A stretch of DNA of 43,610 nt from Streptomyces anandii JCM 4720 (lineage in GTDB: Bacteria > Actinomycetota > Actinomycetes > Streptomycetales > Streptomycetaceae), in contig NZ_BMVJ01000011.1 in assembly GCF_014650655.1 (NCBI RefSeq), positions 29,836 through 73,445 of the forward strand, given 5' to 3'. Each line of letters opens with the position of its first letter. Positions within the stretch are counted from its first letter, which is position 1. Below, in pieces: positions 33,977 through 42,965 of the stretch. Made by a program: the position numbers and the translations under genes. The notes under the pieces are model-generated. The model was not told where the DNA came from and searched no databases. It saw nothing but the letters and a program-made list of their open reading frames with translations.

Positions 33977-35779
33977 TCAGAACACCGGGGTGCCGGCCTG
34001 GGTCAGCCGCCAGTTGACGTCGGCGAAGCCGGCCGGGTCGAGTGCCTTCTTCGCGGTCACGTAGTCGATCATGAGCTGCCGGATCTCGTTGGTGGAGCTG
34101 TAGGCGATGTCGGCCGAGGCGATGTGCGGGTAGCCGGAGCCGCCGTTGGCGCGGTAGTTGTTGACGGCCACGACGAAGACCTGGTCGTCGGCGACGGGTG
34201 CGCCGTCGTACGTGAGGTTCTTGATGCGCGACCCCTCGGCCTGCGCGATGTCGATCTCGTAGTCGACGCCGGCGGCGGTGTCGTACATGTAGTCCCAGAA
34301 GCTGTTGGCGTTCGTCAGGGTGGCGGTGTCGACCTTCGTGCCGGCGGGCACCTGGTGGTAGTACTTCGCCGCGTACTCCAGGTAGTCCTTGAGCTGGGCG
34401 CCGGTGAGCTTCTTGCCGTAGAGGGTGTTGTCGTAGATGTAGAGCCCGGCGATGTCCTTGATGGTGACGCTGCCCTGGGGGATGTCGGCGGTGCGGCTGA
34501 AGGGCGCGGCGACCGAGATCAGCGGCAGCGCGGCGTCGGCCGGCGACAGCCCGGCCTTCACGGTGTCCATCTGGACCTTGTGGATGAAGTCCATGATCGG
34601 CACGTCCTTCCAGCAGGACTCCGCCGCGGACAGATCCGCCGTGCACGTGCCGACCGGGGTGTTGACGTACTTCACGACCAGCTCGTGGTCGGCCTCCAGC
34701 AGCCGCTTGATCTCCGGGTCCTCCTCCACCGTGTCGGGGTTGAGGGTCTGCGCCGTCTTGCCGGTGACCCGCCACCGGCCGTGGTGCAGCTCGAGCTCGA
34801 AGTCGAAGACGCTCAGCCGGTAACCCCAGCAGTAGGGCTCGGAGAGCAGCACGTCCTGACCGCTCTGCTCGTTCTTGACGGTGTAGGACGGCACCTCGAC
34901 GTGGGTGTGGCCGACGAGGATGGCGTCGATGCCGGGCACCTGCTCGGCGACGAGGTTGGAGGCGTTCTCGACGTACGGCAGCTCGTCGCCGTACGAGGAC
35001 GACCCGTCCAGGCCGGAGTGGTCGGTCAGGAACACGACGTCGCACCCCAGCGCCCGCAGCCGCGGCACGTACTTCCTGGCCTGCTCGACCAGCCCCGGGA
35101 AGACCATCTTGCCGCTGACGTTGTCCTTGTCCCACAGCGCGATACCGGGGTTGGTCAGGCCGAGGATGCCGACCTTGATGTCAGGGGCGCCGGGGACACG
35201 GATCCGCTTCACGGTGTACGGCGGGAAGGCGGGGCGCAGGGTCTTCGCGTCCAGCGCGTTGGCGCCGAGCAGCGGGAAGCGGCACTGGCTCTCGAACTTC
35301 CGCAGCACGTCGATGCCGTAGTTGAACTCGTGGTTGCCGAGGGCGGCGGCGTCGTAGCGCATGTGGTTCATGGCGACGGCCATGGGGTGCTTGACGCCGT
35401 CGGTGATGGGATCGACGCGGGCGAAGTAGTAGGCCAGCGACGTCCCCTGGATGATGTCCCCGGCGTCGACGAGCAGAACGCGCCCCTCCCCTTTCGCCTC
35501 CCGCTGCCGCTTGACGAGCGTCGCGACCCGCGCCACCCCCACGGAGTTGCCCGCCTTGTCGGTGTAGGGGGCGTCCCTGTAGTAGTCCCAGTCGAAGACA
35601 TGACTGTGCAGGTCGGTGGTCCCGAGGATGGAGAAGGACCAGGTGCGGGGCCGGTGCCCGCTCTTCTCCCCGGCGGCCTGCGCGGGCCCCGCGGCGACAC
35701 CGCCCGCGACGGCGACGGCCGCCCCGGTGACGGCCGACTTCTTCACGAACTCGCGGCGGTTCATGGGGCTTCGGGGCAT
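33977..35779 (-). CDS. Tat-exported 5'-nucleotidase/metallophosphatase
   Basis: The 600-residue protein has a twin-arginine signal (NRREFVKK, R8-R9, then an Ala-rich core ending PAQA). The metallophosphatase motifs are TTDLHSH, DAGDIIQG, GNHEFNYG and GHTHVE, and a 5'-nucleotidase C-terminal domain (about 400-590) includes NNYRANGGSGYP. It should release phosphate from nucleotides or 2',3'-cyclic nucleotides outside the cell, giving nucleosides and phosphate. ATG 35779 has AGGAG at good spacing; ATG 35764 is possible. No PHO box was recognised. It follows purA on the same strand but is separated by a hairpin, so it probably has its own promoter. Confidence 0.92.
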   Translation of the reverse strand: MPRSPMNRREFVKKSAVTGAAVAVAGGVAAGPAQAAGEKSGHRPRTWSFSILGTTDLHSHVFDWDYYRDAPYTDKAGNSVGVARVATLVKRQREAKGEGRVLLVDAGDIIQGTSLAYYFARVDPITDGVKHPMAVAMNHMRYDAAALGNHEFNYGIDVLRKFESQCRFPLLGANALDAKTLRPAFPPYTVKRIRVPGAPDIKVGILGLTNPGIALWDKDNVSGKMVFPGLVEQARKYVPRLRALGCDVVFLTDHSGLDGSSSYGDELPYVENASNLVAEQVPGIDAILVGHTHVEVPSYTVKNEQSGQDVLLSEPYCWGYRLSVFDFELELHHGRWRVTGKTAQTLNPDTVEEDPEIKRLLEADHELVVKYVNTPVGTCTADLSAAESCWKDVPIMDFIHKVQMDTVKAGLSPADAALPLISVAAPFSRTADIPQGSVTIKDIAGLYIYDNTLYGKKLTGAQLKDYLEYAAKYYHQVPAGTKVDTATLTNANSFWDYMYDTAAGVDYEIDIAQAEGSRIKNLTYDGAPVADDQVFVVAVNNYRANGGSGYPHIASADIAYSSTNEIRQLMIDYVTAKKALDPAGFADVNWRLTQAGTPVF

Positions 35780-35873
35780 GGTGGCTCCTGAGGCTGGAGA
35801 GCGGAGAGGGAACGGCACTACCCGCGTAGATAGTTGCGGTCCCTCCCTCCGCGCGGAACCAGGAGCGGCCCAT

Positions 35874-35903
35874 GGGCCGGTCAAGGATGTCCATGACCGG
35901 CCC
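35874..35903 (-). terminator. Terminator hairpin after purA
   Basis: GGGCCGGTCA (35874-35883) and TGACCGGCCC (35894-35903) form a perfect 10-bp stem with a 10-base loop, 23 bases past the purA stop on the minus strand. No U-tract follows. Confidence 0.65.
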
Positions 35904-35926
35904 AACCGGGAGGGGATGTACGCGAC

Positions 35927-37210
35927 TTACAGGAACGAGTTGATCTCGATCGTCTCGTCGCGGCCCGGGCCGACGCCGATGGCGGAGATCGGGGCGCCGG
36001 ACATGTCCTCCAGGGCCTTGACGTAGGCCTGGGCGTTCTTGGGGAGGTCGGCGAAGGTCTTGGCCTTCGTGATGTCCTCCTGCCAGCCGGGGAGGTACTC
36101 GTAGACCGGCTTCGCGTGGTGGAAGTCGGTCTGGGAGTACGGCAGTTCCTCGACGCGCTCGCCGTCGATCTCGTAGGCCACGCAGACCGGGATCTGCTCC
36201 CAGCCGGTGAGGACGTCGAGCTTGGTGAGGAAGAAGTCGGTCAGGCCGTTCACGCGGGTGGCGTAGCGGGCGATGACCGCGTCGAACCAGCCGCAGCGGC
36301 GGTCGCGGCCCGTGGTGACGCCCCGCTCACCGCCGATGCGGCGCAGCGCCTCGCCGTCCTCGTCGAACAGCTCGGTCGGGAAGGGCCCGGAACCCACGCG
36401 GGTGGTGTAGGCCTTCAGGATGCCGATGACCCGGCTGATCTTCGTCGGGCCCACTCCGGCCCCGGTGCAGGCGCCGCCCGCGGTCGGGTTGGAGGAGGTC
36501 ACGAAGGGGTACGTGCCGTGGTCGATGTCGAGCAGCGTGCCCTGGCCGCCCTCGAAGAGGACCACCTTGTTCTCGTCCAGGGCCTGGTTGAGGACCAGCA
36601 CGGTGTCGGCGACGTACGGCCTGATCTTCTCGGCGTAGTCCAGCAGCTCCTCGACCACCTGGTCCACGGCGATGGCGCGACGGTTGTAGAGCTTGGTGAG
36701 GATCTGGTTCTTGACGTCGAGGGCCGCCTCCACCTTCTGGGTGAGGATCGACTCGTCGTACAGATCCTGCACGCGGATGCCCACGCGGTTGATCTTGTCC
36801 GCGTAGGTCGGGCCGATGCCGCGTCCGGTGGTGCCGATCTTGCGCTTGCCGAGGAAGCGTTCCGTCACCTTGTCGACGGTGACGTTGTACGGCGTGATGA
36901 CGTGCGCGTTGCCGCTGATCAGCAGCTTCGACGTGTCGACGCCGCGCTCGTTCAGACCGCTCAGCTCGGAGAGCAGGACCGACGGGTCGACGACGACTCC
37001 GTTGCCGATGACGGGCGTACAACCGGGGGAGAGGATTCCGGAAGGGAGCAGATGCAGTGCATACTTCTGGTCGCCGACGACGACCGTGTGGCCGGCATTG
37101 TTGCCGCCCTGGTAACGCACCACATAGTCGACCGAGCCACCGAGCAGGTCGGTGGCCTTTCCCTTGCCCTCGTCACCCCACTGAGCACCGAGCAGCACAA
37201 GTGCGGGCAC
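35927..37210 (-). CDS. purA: Adenylosuccinate synthetase
   Basis: The 427-residue enzyme joins IMP and aspartate with GTP to form adenylosuccinate, the first committed step to AMP. The P-loop-like WGDEGKGK is at 11-18, [10 protein letters not shown] follows, and [23 protein letters not shown] and [12 protein letters not shown] are all present. Length fits the family. The start is GTG 37210 with GGAAGGGG about nine bases before it. It is divergent from the diacylglycerol-kinase-like gene across a 195-bp region that holds a strong hairpin. Confidence 0.97.
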   Translation of the reverse strand: MPALVLLGAQWGDEGKGKATDLLGGSVDYVVRYQGGNNAGHTVVVGDQKYALHLLPSGILSPGCTPVIGNGVVVDPSVLLSELSGLNERGVDTSKLLISGNAHVITPYNVTVDKVTERFLGKRKIGTTGRGIGPTYADKINRVGIRVQDLYDESILTQKVEAALDVKNQILTKLYNRRAIAVDQVVEELLDYAEKIRPYVADTVLVLNQALDENKVVLFEGGQGTLLDIDHGTYPFVTSSNPTAGGACTGAGVGPTKISRVIGILKAYTTRVGSGPFPTELFDEDGEALRRIGGERGVTTGRDRRCGWFDAVIARYATRVNGLTDFFLTKLDVLTGWEQIPVCVAYEIDGERVEELPYSQTDFHHAKPVYEYLPGWQEDITKAKTFADLPKNAQAYVKALEDMSGAPISAIGVGPGRDETIEINSFL

Positions 37211-37335
37211 GCGCGTACACCCCTTCCGGGCGGGGCATGTCCAAGGTCAGGGGCGTACGCGGGTTCACCGCCGCGTGCACCGCGCGACCGTCGTTGGCCG
37301 CACAACCGTCGGACCGGATGCCCCGGAATAGACGA

Positions 37336-37363
37336 AGCCCCTGGCGCAATAGCGCAAGGGGCT
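37336..37363. promoter_or_regulatory. 12-bp hairpin in purA divergent region
   Basis: AGCCCCTGGCGC (37336-37347) and GCGCAAGGGGCT (37352-37363) pair at 11 of 12 positions around the tetraloop AATA. It lies between two divergent genes, so it is not at the end of an obvious transcript. An operator, an attenuator in the purA leader or a barrier between the promoters are all possible. Confidence 0.55.
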
Positions 37364-37405
37364 CTTGCACAAAGATGCTACCCGAGGAAGCGAGGCAGGA
37401 CCGAG

Positions 37406-38299
37406 GTGGCGACTTATCCGACGCCCGGACAGCTGCTGGTGGTCATCGACCCGGTCGCCCGGCGGACGGACGGGGAGTCCGTACGGATCGCGAAGGACGT
37501 GCTCAGCGCCGGTGCCTCCACCAAGGTGTGCCTGCCGGAGGGGCCGGAGGAGTTCGCCCGTGCGCTGGCCCGGCGCGGTTCCCGGCGGCCGGTGGTGGTC
37601 GGCGACGACCGGGCGCTGCTGCGGGCGGTGTCCGTGCTGCACCGGCAGCGGGAGCTGGCCGAGTGCGCGCTGTCCGTCGTGCCGGTCGGGGGTGTCATGT
37701 CCCTGGCCCGCTCACTGGGCGTGCCGACGGGCACGGTCGCGGCGGCGCGAGCGGTGCTCGAGGGCGCCGAACGACGGCTCGACCTCCTCGTCGACGACAG
37801 CGACGGCGTGGTGCTGGGGGCGCTGCACATCCCGCCGCTGTCCGCGCGGGCGGCGCCGGCCGGAGCGGGGGCGGGGGTGACCGCTGTCGGCGCGGGGGCC
37901 GGGCGCGACTGGCTGCGGACCTGTCAGTCCCTCGTACGGACCCTGGTGACCCGGCCCTCGCGGCCCTCCTGGGCCTCCTGGACGGCGGCCGTCGACGGGT
38001 CCGGGGCCGCCGCCCGACTGCGCGTGGAGGTCGACGGACGGACGGTCGTCGACCTCGACCAGCCCGTGGAGGCGGTGTCGGTCGCGCCGGGCAGCGGCGG
38101 GGTGGCGTCGGTCGAGGTGCGGCCGCTGTCGGGCCCCGGCGCCGAGGCGTCCCCGCTGCTGGCCGAGGGGCGCACGGTGACGGTCACGGGCGCGGACTTC
38201 CGCTACCGGGCGGACGCGGTGATCTCGGGACCGGTGCGCAGGCGGACCTGGCGGGTGCGCGAGCAGGCGTGGGGGCTGACGCTGCCGGTGCGGGGGTGA
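37406..38299 (+). CDS. Diacylglycerol-kinase-like protein, degenerate motifs
   Basis: The 297-residue protein has the two-domain layout of lipid (diacylglycerol) kinases: an N-terminal LLVVIDPVARR strand, a nucleotide region, and a C-terminal beta-sandwich. Key motifs are altered. The GGDGT ATP motif is VVGDDRALL (64-72) and the GTxNDFAR motif is VPVGGVMSLARSLG (92-105). It is therefore probably a poor or inactive kinase that still binds lipid or nucleotide. The start is GTG 37406 with AGGA upstream. It is followed by a tandem-repeat region and converges on the GbsR/MarR gene. Confidence 0.7.
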   Translation: MATYPTPGQLLVVIDPVARRTDGESVRIAKDVLSAGASTKVCLPEGPEEFARALARRGSRRPVVVGDDRALLRAVSVLHRQRELAECALSVVPVGGVMSLARSLGVPTGTVAAARAVLEGAERRLDLLVDDSDGVVLGALHIPPLSARAAPAGAGAGVTAVGAGAGRDWLRTCQSLVRTLVTRPSRPSWASWTAAVDGSGAAARLRVEVDGRTVVDLDQPVEAVSVAPGSGGVASVEVRPLSGPGAEASPLLAEGRTVTVTGADFRYRADAVISGPVRRRTWRVREQAWGLTLPVRG

Positions 38300-38330
38300 G
38301 GGGGGCCGGGCGGCGGGGGTGACGGCGACC

Positions 38331-38470
38331 GGGTTCCCGGCGGGCTGTCTCGGGTTGCCGGCGGGCTGTCTCGGGTTGCCGGCGGGCTGTCTCGGGTTGC
38401 CGGCGGGCCAGCGGGCTGTCTCGGGTTGCCGGCGGGCCGGCGGGCTGTCTCGGGTTGCCGGCGGGCCGGG
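38331..38470. repeat. 21/29-bp intergenic minisatellite
   Basis: Three 21-bp units (GGGTTGCCGGCGGGCTGTCTC, the first with CC for GC) at 38331-38393 are followed by two 29-bp units that carry an extra GGCC(A/G)GCG step (38394-38422 and 38423-38451) and one partial unit to 38470. The array fills the gap between two convergent genes. Each unit contains a GCCGGCGGGC near-palindrome, so the transcript could fold into several stems and act as a bidirectional terminator. Confidence 0.85.
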
Positions 38471-38487
38471 TTTCCTGCCACCCGGGG

Positions 38488-39012
38488 TCAGTGGTCGTCC
38501 TGGGAGCCGAAGAGTCTCTCGCGCTCCGTCCGCCAGCGGTTCATCATCTGTGCGACCTCGGTGTCGACGAACTCGAAGAAGGCCAGCGTCTCGGCCAGTC
38601 GGCGGCCGGCCGGGGTCGCGGCGCCGAGGCTGTCGACGCCCTCGCGCAGGGCGTGCTCCCAGCGCTTGATGATCGCCTCCCGGCTGGTCAGCGCCTCGTA
38701 CCACTGGTCGCCGTGCACCCGGTACCGCTCGCGCCGGGAGCCTGGCTCGCGCTCCCGCGAGACCATGTGCACCTGGGCCAGATAGCGCACCGCGCCGGAG
38801 ACGGCGGCGGGACTGATCCGAAGCCGCTCGCCCAGCTCGGCGGAGGTCAGGGTGCCGGAGTCGGAGGCGAGGAGCGCGGCGAAGACCCGGGCCGGCATGC
38901 GGGGCACGCCCGCCTCGACGAGCTGGGCGGCGAAGTGCTCGACGAAACGCGACACCGCCTCCGGGTCCCGCTCCACCGTGGACCGATCGGCCCTGTCCGT
39001 CCGCTCCGTCAT
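38488..39012 (-). CDS. GbsR/MarR-family transcriptional regulator
   Basis: The 174-residue protein has a winged helix (about 35-105, with LTSAELGERLRISPAAVSGAVRYL and a wing at EREPGSRRERYRV) and a C-terminal dimerisation helix. It matches the GbsR branch of MarR regulators, often found beside ABC drug exporters. It is divergent from such an exporter and the perfect palindrome at 39103-39118 lies between them, so it most likely represses the exporter and itself until a ligand binds. The start is ATG 39012 with GGGGAGA upstream. Confidence 0.9.
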   Translation of the reverse strand: MTERTDRADRSTVERDPEAVSRFVEHFAAQLVEAGVPRMPARVFAALLASDSGTLTSAELGERLRISPAAVSGAVRYLAQVHMVSREREPGSRRERYRVHGDQWYEALTSREAIIKRWEHALREGVDSLGAATPAGRRLAETLAFFEFVDTEVAQMMNRWRTERERLFGSQDDH

Positions 39013-39102
39013 TCCCGGATCATCTCCCCTGTTCAGGCATCACCGTCGCACACCGCCGCCGTGCCCCCGCCCCGCCCTACCTAGTTTATATGGTTCCTTA
39101 AC

Positions 39103-39118
39103 TTCACAAATTTGTGAA
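39103..39118. promoter_or_regulatory. Perfect 16-bp palindrome, candidate MarR operator
   Basis: TTCACAAATTTGTGAA is an exact palindrome in an AT-rich patch of a GC-rich intergenic region. It occupies the -35/spacer region of the exporter promoter (-10 at 39126) and also the promoter side of the divergent regulator gene, as expected of a repressor site. Confidence 0.75.
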
Positions 39119-39125
39119 AGAAGCG

Positions 39126-39131
39126 TACGTT
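39126..39131 (+). promoter_or_regulatory. -10 element, leaderless exporter mRNA
   Basis: TACGTT ends seven bases before ATG 39139 and no ribosome-binding site is present, so the mRNA probably begins at the start codon. The operator palindrome ends seven bases upstream of this element. Confidence 0.6.
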
Positions 39132-39138
39132 GCGAAGC

Positions 39139-40050
39139 ATGACGAAGGCAATCACCGTCTCGGGTCTGCACAAGTCGTTCGGCGCCACCCACGCGCTGGA
39201 CGGCCTCGACCTGGACGTCGAGACCGGCGAGGTCCACGGCTTCCTCGGCCCCAACGGCGCCGGCAAGTCCACCGCCATCCGCGTCCTGCTCGGCCTGCTG
39301 CGCGCCGACTCCGGTGCCGCGCGGGTCCTCGGGCGCGACCCGTGGCGGGACGCGGTGGAGGTGCACCGCCGGATCGCCTACGTCCCCGGCGACGTCACCC
39401 TGTGGCGCAACCTCTCCGGGGGCGAGGTCATCGACCTGTACGGCCGGCTGCGCGGGGGCCTGGACACACGGCGCCGGGCGGAGCTGACCGAGCGGTTCGA
39501 GCTGGACCCGACGAAGAAGGGCCGCACCTACTCCAAGGGCAACCGCCAGAAGGTCGCCCTGGTCGCCGCCTTCGCCTCGGACGTCGGCCTGCTGATCCTC
39601 GACGAACCGACGTCGGGTCTCGACCCGTTGATGGAGGAGGTCTTCCAGCACTGCGTGGCGGAGGAACGCGAACGCGGCCGCACCGTCCTGCTCTCCTCCC
39701 ACATCCTCAGCGAGGTCGAGGAGCTGTGCGACCGGGTGAGCATCATCCGCAAGGGCCGCACCGTGGAGAGCGGTTCGCTGGCCGACCTGCGCCATCTGAC
39801 CCGCACCAGCGTCACCGCCGAACTCGCCGCCCCGCCGGCCGGTCTGGACGGCCTGCCCGGCGTCCACGACCTCGACGTCCAGGGCCGCCGGGTCCGCCTC
39901 CAGGTGGACACCGACAAGCTGAACGAGGTGCTGCGCACCCTCGCCGAGTCCGGCGTACGGTCCCTCACCTCCACCCCGCCGACCCTGGAGGAACTCTTCC
40001 TGCGCCACTACCAGGAGGAGCTCCTCGAAGAACCGGCGGTGACCCGATGA
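39139..40050 (+). CDS. ABC exporter ATP-binding protein
   Basis: The 303-residue ATPase has Walker [10 protein letters not shown] (about 38-46), a Q-loop region in which VPGDVTLW replaces the usual Gln motif, signature YSKGNRQK, Walker [14 protein letters not shown] and switch His in SSHILSE. The altered signature is usual in the DrrA-like drug and antibiotic exporter subfamily. The C-terminal 90 residues form the extra domain of that group. It is coupled by a 4-bp overlap to the permease gene and probably pumps a drug or lipid out under control of the GbsR/MarR repressor. Confidence 0.92.
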   Translation: MTKAITVSGLHKSFGATHALDGLDLDVETGEVHGFLGPNGAGKSTAIRVLLGLLRADSGAARVLGRDPWRDAVEVHRRIAYVPGDVTLWRNLSGGEVIDLYGRLRGGLDTRRRAELTERFELDPTKKGRTYSKGNRQKVALVAAFASDVGLLILDEPTSGLDPLMEEVFQHCVAEERERGRTVLLSSHILSEVEELCDRVSIIRKGRTVESGSLADLRHLTRTSVTAELAAPPAGLDGLPGVHDLDVQGRRVRLQVDTDKLNEVLRTLAESGVRSLTSTPPTLEELFLRHYQEELLEEPAVTR

Positions 40051-41660
40051 CCGCCACGGCCGCCACGGCCCCCGCCGTACGGGCGGGCGGATCACGCCAG
40101 TTCGCGGGTACGGGTATCCTGCTGCGGTTCGCCCTGCGCCGGGACCGGGTGATGATCCCGGTCTGGGTCGCGGTGAACGCGCTGATGGTCCTCTCCATGC
40201 CGAACACGCTGAAGGGCCTGTACGCCACCCCCGCCGAACGCGCCGATCTGCTGCGCCAGGTCTCCGGCAACACCTCCCTGCGCGCCATGGTCGGCCCGGT
40301 CTTCGACGACTCCCTCGGCGCGCTGACCGCCTGGCGGGTGGGCGTGTACGCGGCGGCGCTCGCGGCCGTCATGAGCCTGCTCGTCGTCGTACGGCACACC
40401 CGGGACGAGGAGGAGAGCGGGCGGCAGGAGATGGTGTCCTCGGGGATGGTGGGCCGCCGGGCACCGCTGACCGCCGCCCTGCTGGCGGCCGCGGTCGCCG
40501 ACACCGCCCTGGCTCTCGTCGTCACCGCCGGTCTCGCCGGGCAGGGGGCCGCCGGGGCCCTCGCCTTCGGGCTCGGGATCGCGGGCGCCGGCATGGTCTT
40601 CGCCACGATGGCGGCGATCGTCGCCCAGCTGACCGAGAGCGCGCGGCTGGCGCGCGGGCTGACCGCGGCGGTGCTGGGCGCCGCCTTCGTGCTGCGCGCG
40701 GCGGGCGACTCGGCCTCCGACGACGGTTCGTCCGTCCTCACCTGGCTCTCCCCGCTCGGCTGGCTCGAGGAGCTGCGGGCCTTCGCCGCCGAACGCTGGT
40801 GGGTGCTGCTCCTGCTCGCCGCCGCGACCGCCCTTCAGGGCTGGGCCGCCTACGAACTGGCCGGGCGCCGGGACGTCGGCATGAGTTTCCTGCCGACGCG
40901 GCCGGGACCCGCCGAGGGGCGGCTCGGCACCGCGGGCGCGCTGGCCTGGCGGCTGCAGCGGGGCGGCGTCGCCGGCTGGAGCCTCGGCTTCTTCCTCGCG
41001 GGCGTCGTCTACGGCGGGATGACCGACGGCGCGGCCAAGCTGGTCGGCGACAACGAGCGGGCGCGCGAGATCTTCCAGCGGATGGGCGGACAGTCGGGCC
41101 TGACCGACGCCTTCCTCGCCGCCATGGTCGGCATGCTCGGCCTGATCGCCGCGCTCTACGTCGTCTCGTCCGTGCTGCGGCTGAGCGCCGAGGAGACCTC
41201 CGGCCGCGCCGAACCGGTGCTGGCGGGAGCGGTGGGCCGGCTGCGCTGGGCCGCCGGGCATCTGGTGATCGCCTTCGGCGGCTCGGTCCTGATCATGCTC
41301 CTGGCCGGCCTGGGCTTCGCGGTCGGCTACGGCAGGCAGGTCGGCCCGGTGCTCGGCGCCTGCCTCGTGCAGGTCTGCGCGGTGTGGGTGATCGGCGGCA
41401 TCGCCGTGCTCCTGTACGGGGTGCTGCCCCGGGGCGCCGTGGCGGCCTGGGGAGTGGCCGGCGCGGTCCTGCTGATCGGCTGGATCGGGCCCGCCCTGAA
41501 CGTCCCCCAGCCGGTGCTGGACCTCTCCCCCTTCGGCCATCTGCCCAAGCTGCCGGGCGGCGCCATGGACTGGCCCCCGGTGGGCATCCTGCTGGCCCTG
41601 GCCGCGGCCCTGGTGGCGGCCGGCCTGGCCGGCCTCCGCAGACGCGACCTGACGACCTGA
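40047..41660 (+). CDS. ABC exporter permease
   Basis: The 537-residue protein has about twelve membrane helices in two similar halves. Each half has a large loop after its first helix, and the stretches [13 protein letters not shown] and [13 protein letters not shown] repeat the same pattern, so it is a tandem duplication of a six-helix permease. This matches the large permeases paired with DrrA-like ATPases in actinobacteria. It starts at ATG 40047 inside the stop of the ATPase gene. The final residues LRRRDLTT are typical for the family. Confidence 0.9.
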   Translation: MTATAATAPAVRAGGSRQFAGTGILLRFALRRDRVMIPVWVAVNALMVLSMPNTLKGLYATPAERADLLRQVSGNTSLRAMVGPVFDDSLGALTAWRVGVYAAALAAVMSLLVVVRHTRDEEESGRQEMVSSGMVGRRAPLTAALLAAAVADTALALVVTAGLAGQGAAGALAFGLGIAGAGMVFATMAAIVAQLTESARLARGLTAAVLGAAFVLRAAGDSASDDGSSVLTWLSPLGWLEELRAFAAERWWVLLLLAAATALQGWAAYELAGRRDVGMSFLPTRPGPAEGRLGTAGALAWRLQRGGVAGWSLGFFLAGVVYGGMTDGAAKLVGDNERAREIFQRMGGQSGLTDAFLAAMVGMLGLIAALYVVSSVLRLSAEETSGRAEPVLAGAVGRLRWAAGHLVIAFGGSVLIMLLAGLGFAVGYGRQVGPVLGACLVQVCAVWVIGGIAVLLYGVLPRGAVAAWGVAGAVLLIGWIGPALNVPQPVLDLSPFGHLPKLPGGAMDWPPVGILLALAAALVAAGLAGLRRRDLTT

Positions 41661-41703
41661 CGCCGGGGGCCGGGGGCCGGGGCCGGGGCCGGGCCGGGCG
41701 GGG

Positions 41704-42924
41704 CTAGCGGATCTCCACGTTCAGCCCGCGCAGGCCCCGGATCACGAAGTTGGGCTTGCGCTCCGGCTCCGCCGCCAGGGACAGGGTGGGGGCCTGTTCG
41801 AGCAGGGCCGTCATGGAGGCGGCCAGCTCGATGCGGGCCAGCGGGGCACCGATGCAGTAGTGGATGCCGGCGCTGAAGGAGATGTGCGGGTTGTCCCGGC
41901 GGGCGAGGTCCAGCCGCCCGGGGTCGGCGAAGACCTCGGGGTCGTGGTTGGCCGAGCCGAAGAGCATGGCGATCTCCGCGCCCCTCGGGATCACCGTGCC
42001 GTCGATCTCCACTTCGTCCAGCACCCACCGCTCGAAGAGCTGGAGCGGGGTGTCGTAACGCATCAGCTCCTCGACGGCGGACGGGACCAGGGAGTGGTCC
42101 GCGCGCAGCGCCGCCAGCTGGTCCGGGTTGCGGAACAGCGCCCACCAGCCGTTGACGGTCGCGTTCACCGTGGCCTCGTGGCCGGCGTTGAGCAGCAGGA
42201 CCGCCGTGGAGATCATCTCCTGCTCCGTCAGCCGGTCGCCCTCGTCGTGCGCCGCGATCAGCCCCGAGATCAGGTCCTCGCCCGGCTCCTTGCGGCGGGC
42301 CGCGATCAGCTCGCGCAGGTACTCCGTGAACTCCACCGACGCCCGCACCGCCCGCGCCGCCGCCTCCTCGGAGGGGCTCAGCTCGTACATCCCGCAGATG
42401 TCCGCCGACCAGGGCCGCAGCCGGTCCCGGTCCGCGCCGGGGATGCCCAGCATCTCGGCGATCACGGCCACCGGCAGCGGCTCGGCGACATCCGCGAGCA
42501 GGTCGCCGCCGCCCGCCTCCACCAGTCCGGCGACCAGCTCCCCCGCCAGCCGGTGCACATACGGCTTCAGCCGCTCCACGGTCCGCGGGGTGAACGCCTT
42601 CGACACCAGCCGCCGGATCCGGGTGTGGTCCGGCGGCTCCAGGTCGAGCATCCCGTGGTCGTTGAGGACGTGGAACGGCTCGTGCTCCGGCGGGGGCGCC
42701 GTGCGCCCGAACTCCTCGTGCGTGAACCGGTGCTGGTAGGTCCGGCCCAGCCGCCGGTCCCGCAGCAGCGCCGAGACGTCCGCGTGCCGCGGCACCAGCC
42801 ACTGGTCACTGGGCTCGTAGTAGAGCACCCGGCCACGGGCGCGCAGTTCGGCGTAGGCGGGGTAGGGATCCGCGACGAACGCCGGGTCCCAGGGATCGAA
42901 CGCGAGGTCGGAGGGGACTGCCAT
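41704..42924 (-). CDS. Cytochrome P450
   Basis: The 406-residue soluble P450 has the heme-binding motif FSAGIHYCIG with Cys357 as the iron ligand, an I-helix oxygen motif LLNAGHEATVN (AGHEA in place of the more common AGxET), and the K-helix EELMR. Length and motifs fit bacterial class I P450s related to the CYP107 group, which hydroxylate secondary metabolites or drugs with ferredoxin as electron donor. No ferredoxin gene is next to it. It is convergent with the exporter operon, with a 43-bp G-rich gap, so a shared function is possible but not shown. Confidence 0.93.
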   Translation of the reverse strand: MAVPSDLAFDPWDPAFVADPYPAYAELRARGRVLYYEPSDQWLVPRHADVSALLRDRRLGRTYQHRFTHEEFGRTAPPPEHEPFHVLNDHGMLDLEPPDHTRIRRLVSKAFTPRTVERLKPYVHRLAGELVAGLVEAGGGDLLADVAEPLPVAVIAEMLGIPGADRDRLRPWSADICGMYELSPSEEAAARAVRASVEFTEYLRELIAARRKEPGEDLISGLIAAHDEGDRLTEQEMISTAVLLLNAGHEATVNATVNGWWALFRNPDQLAALRADHSLVPSAVEELMRYDTPLQLFERWVLDEVEIDGTVIPRGAEIAMLFGSANHDPEVFADPGRLDLARRDNPHISFSAGIHYCIGAPLARIELAASMTALLEQAPTLSLAAEPERKPNFVIRGLRGLNVEIR

Positions 42925-42965
42925 GCCCGGACGTTAGCCCGGCCCCGCCCCGTCTGACCAGGGGT

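Noticed and set aside
38331..38470. Possible CRISPR-like array
   Set aside because: The units are head to tail without unique spacers, and no cas gene is present. It is a tandem minisatellite.
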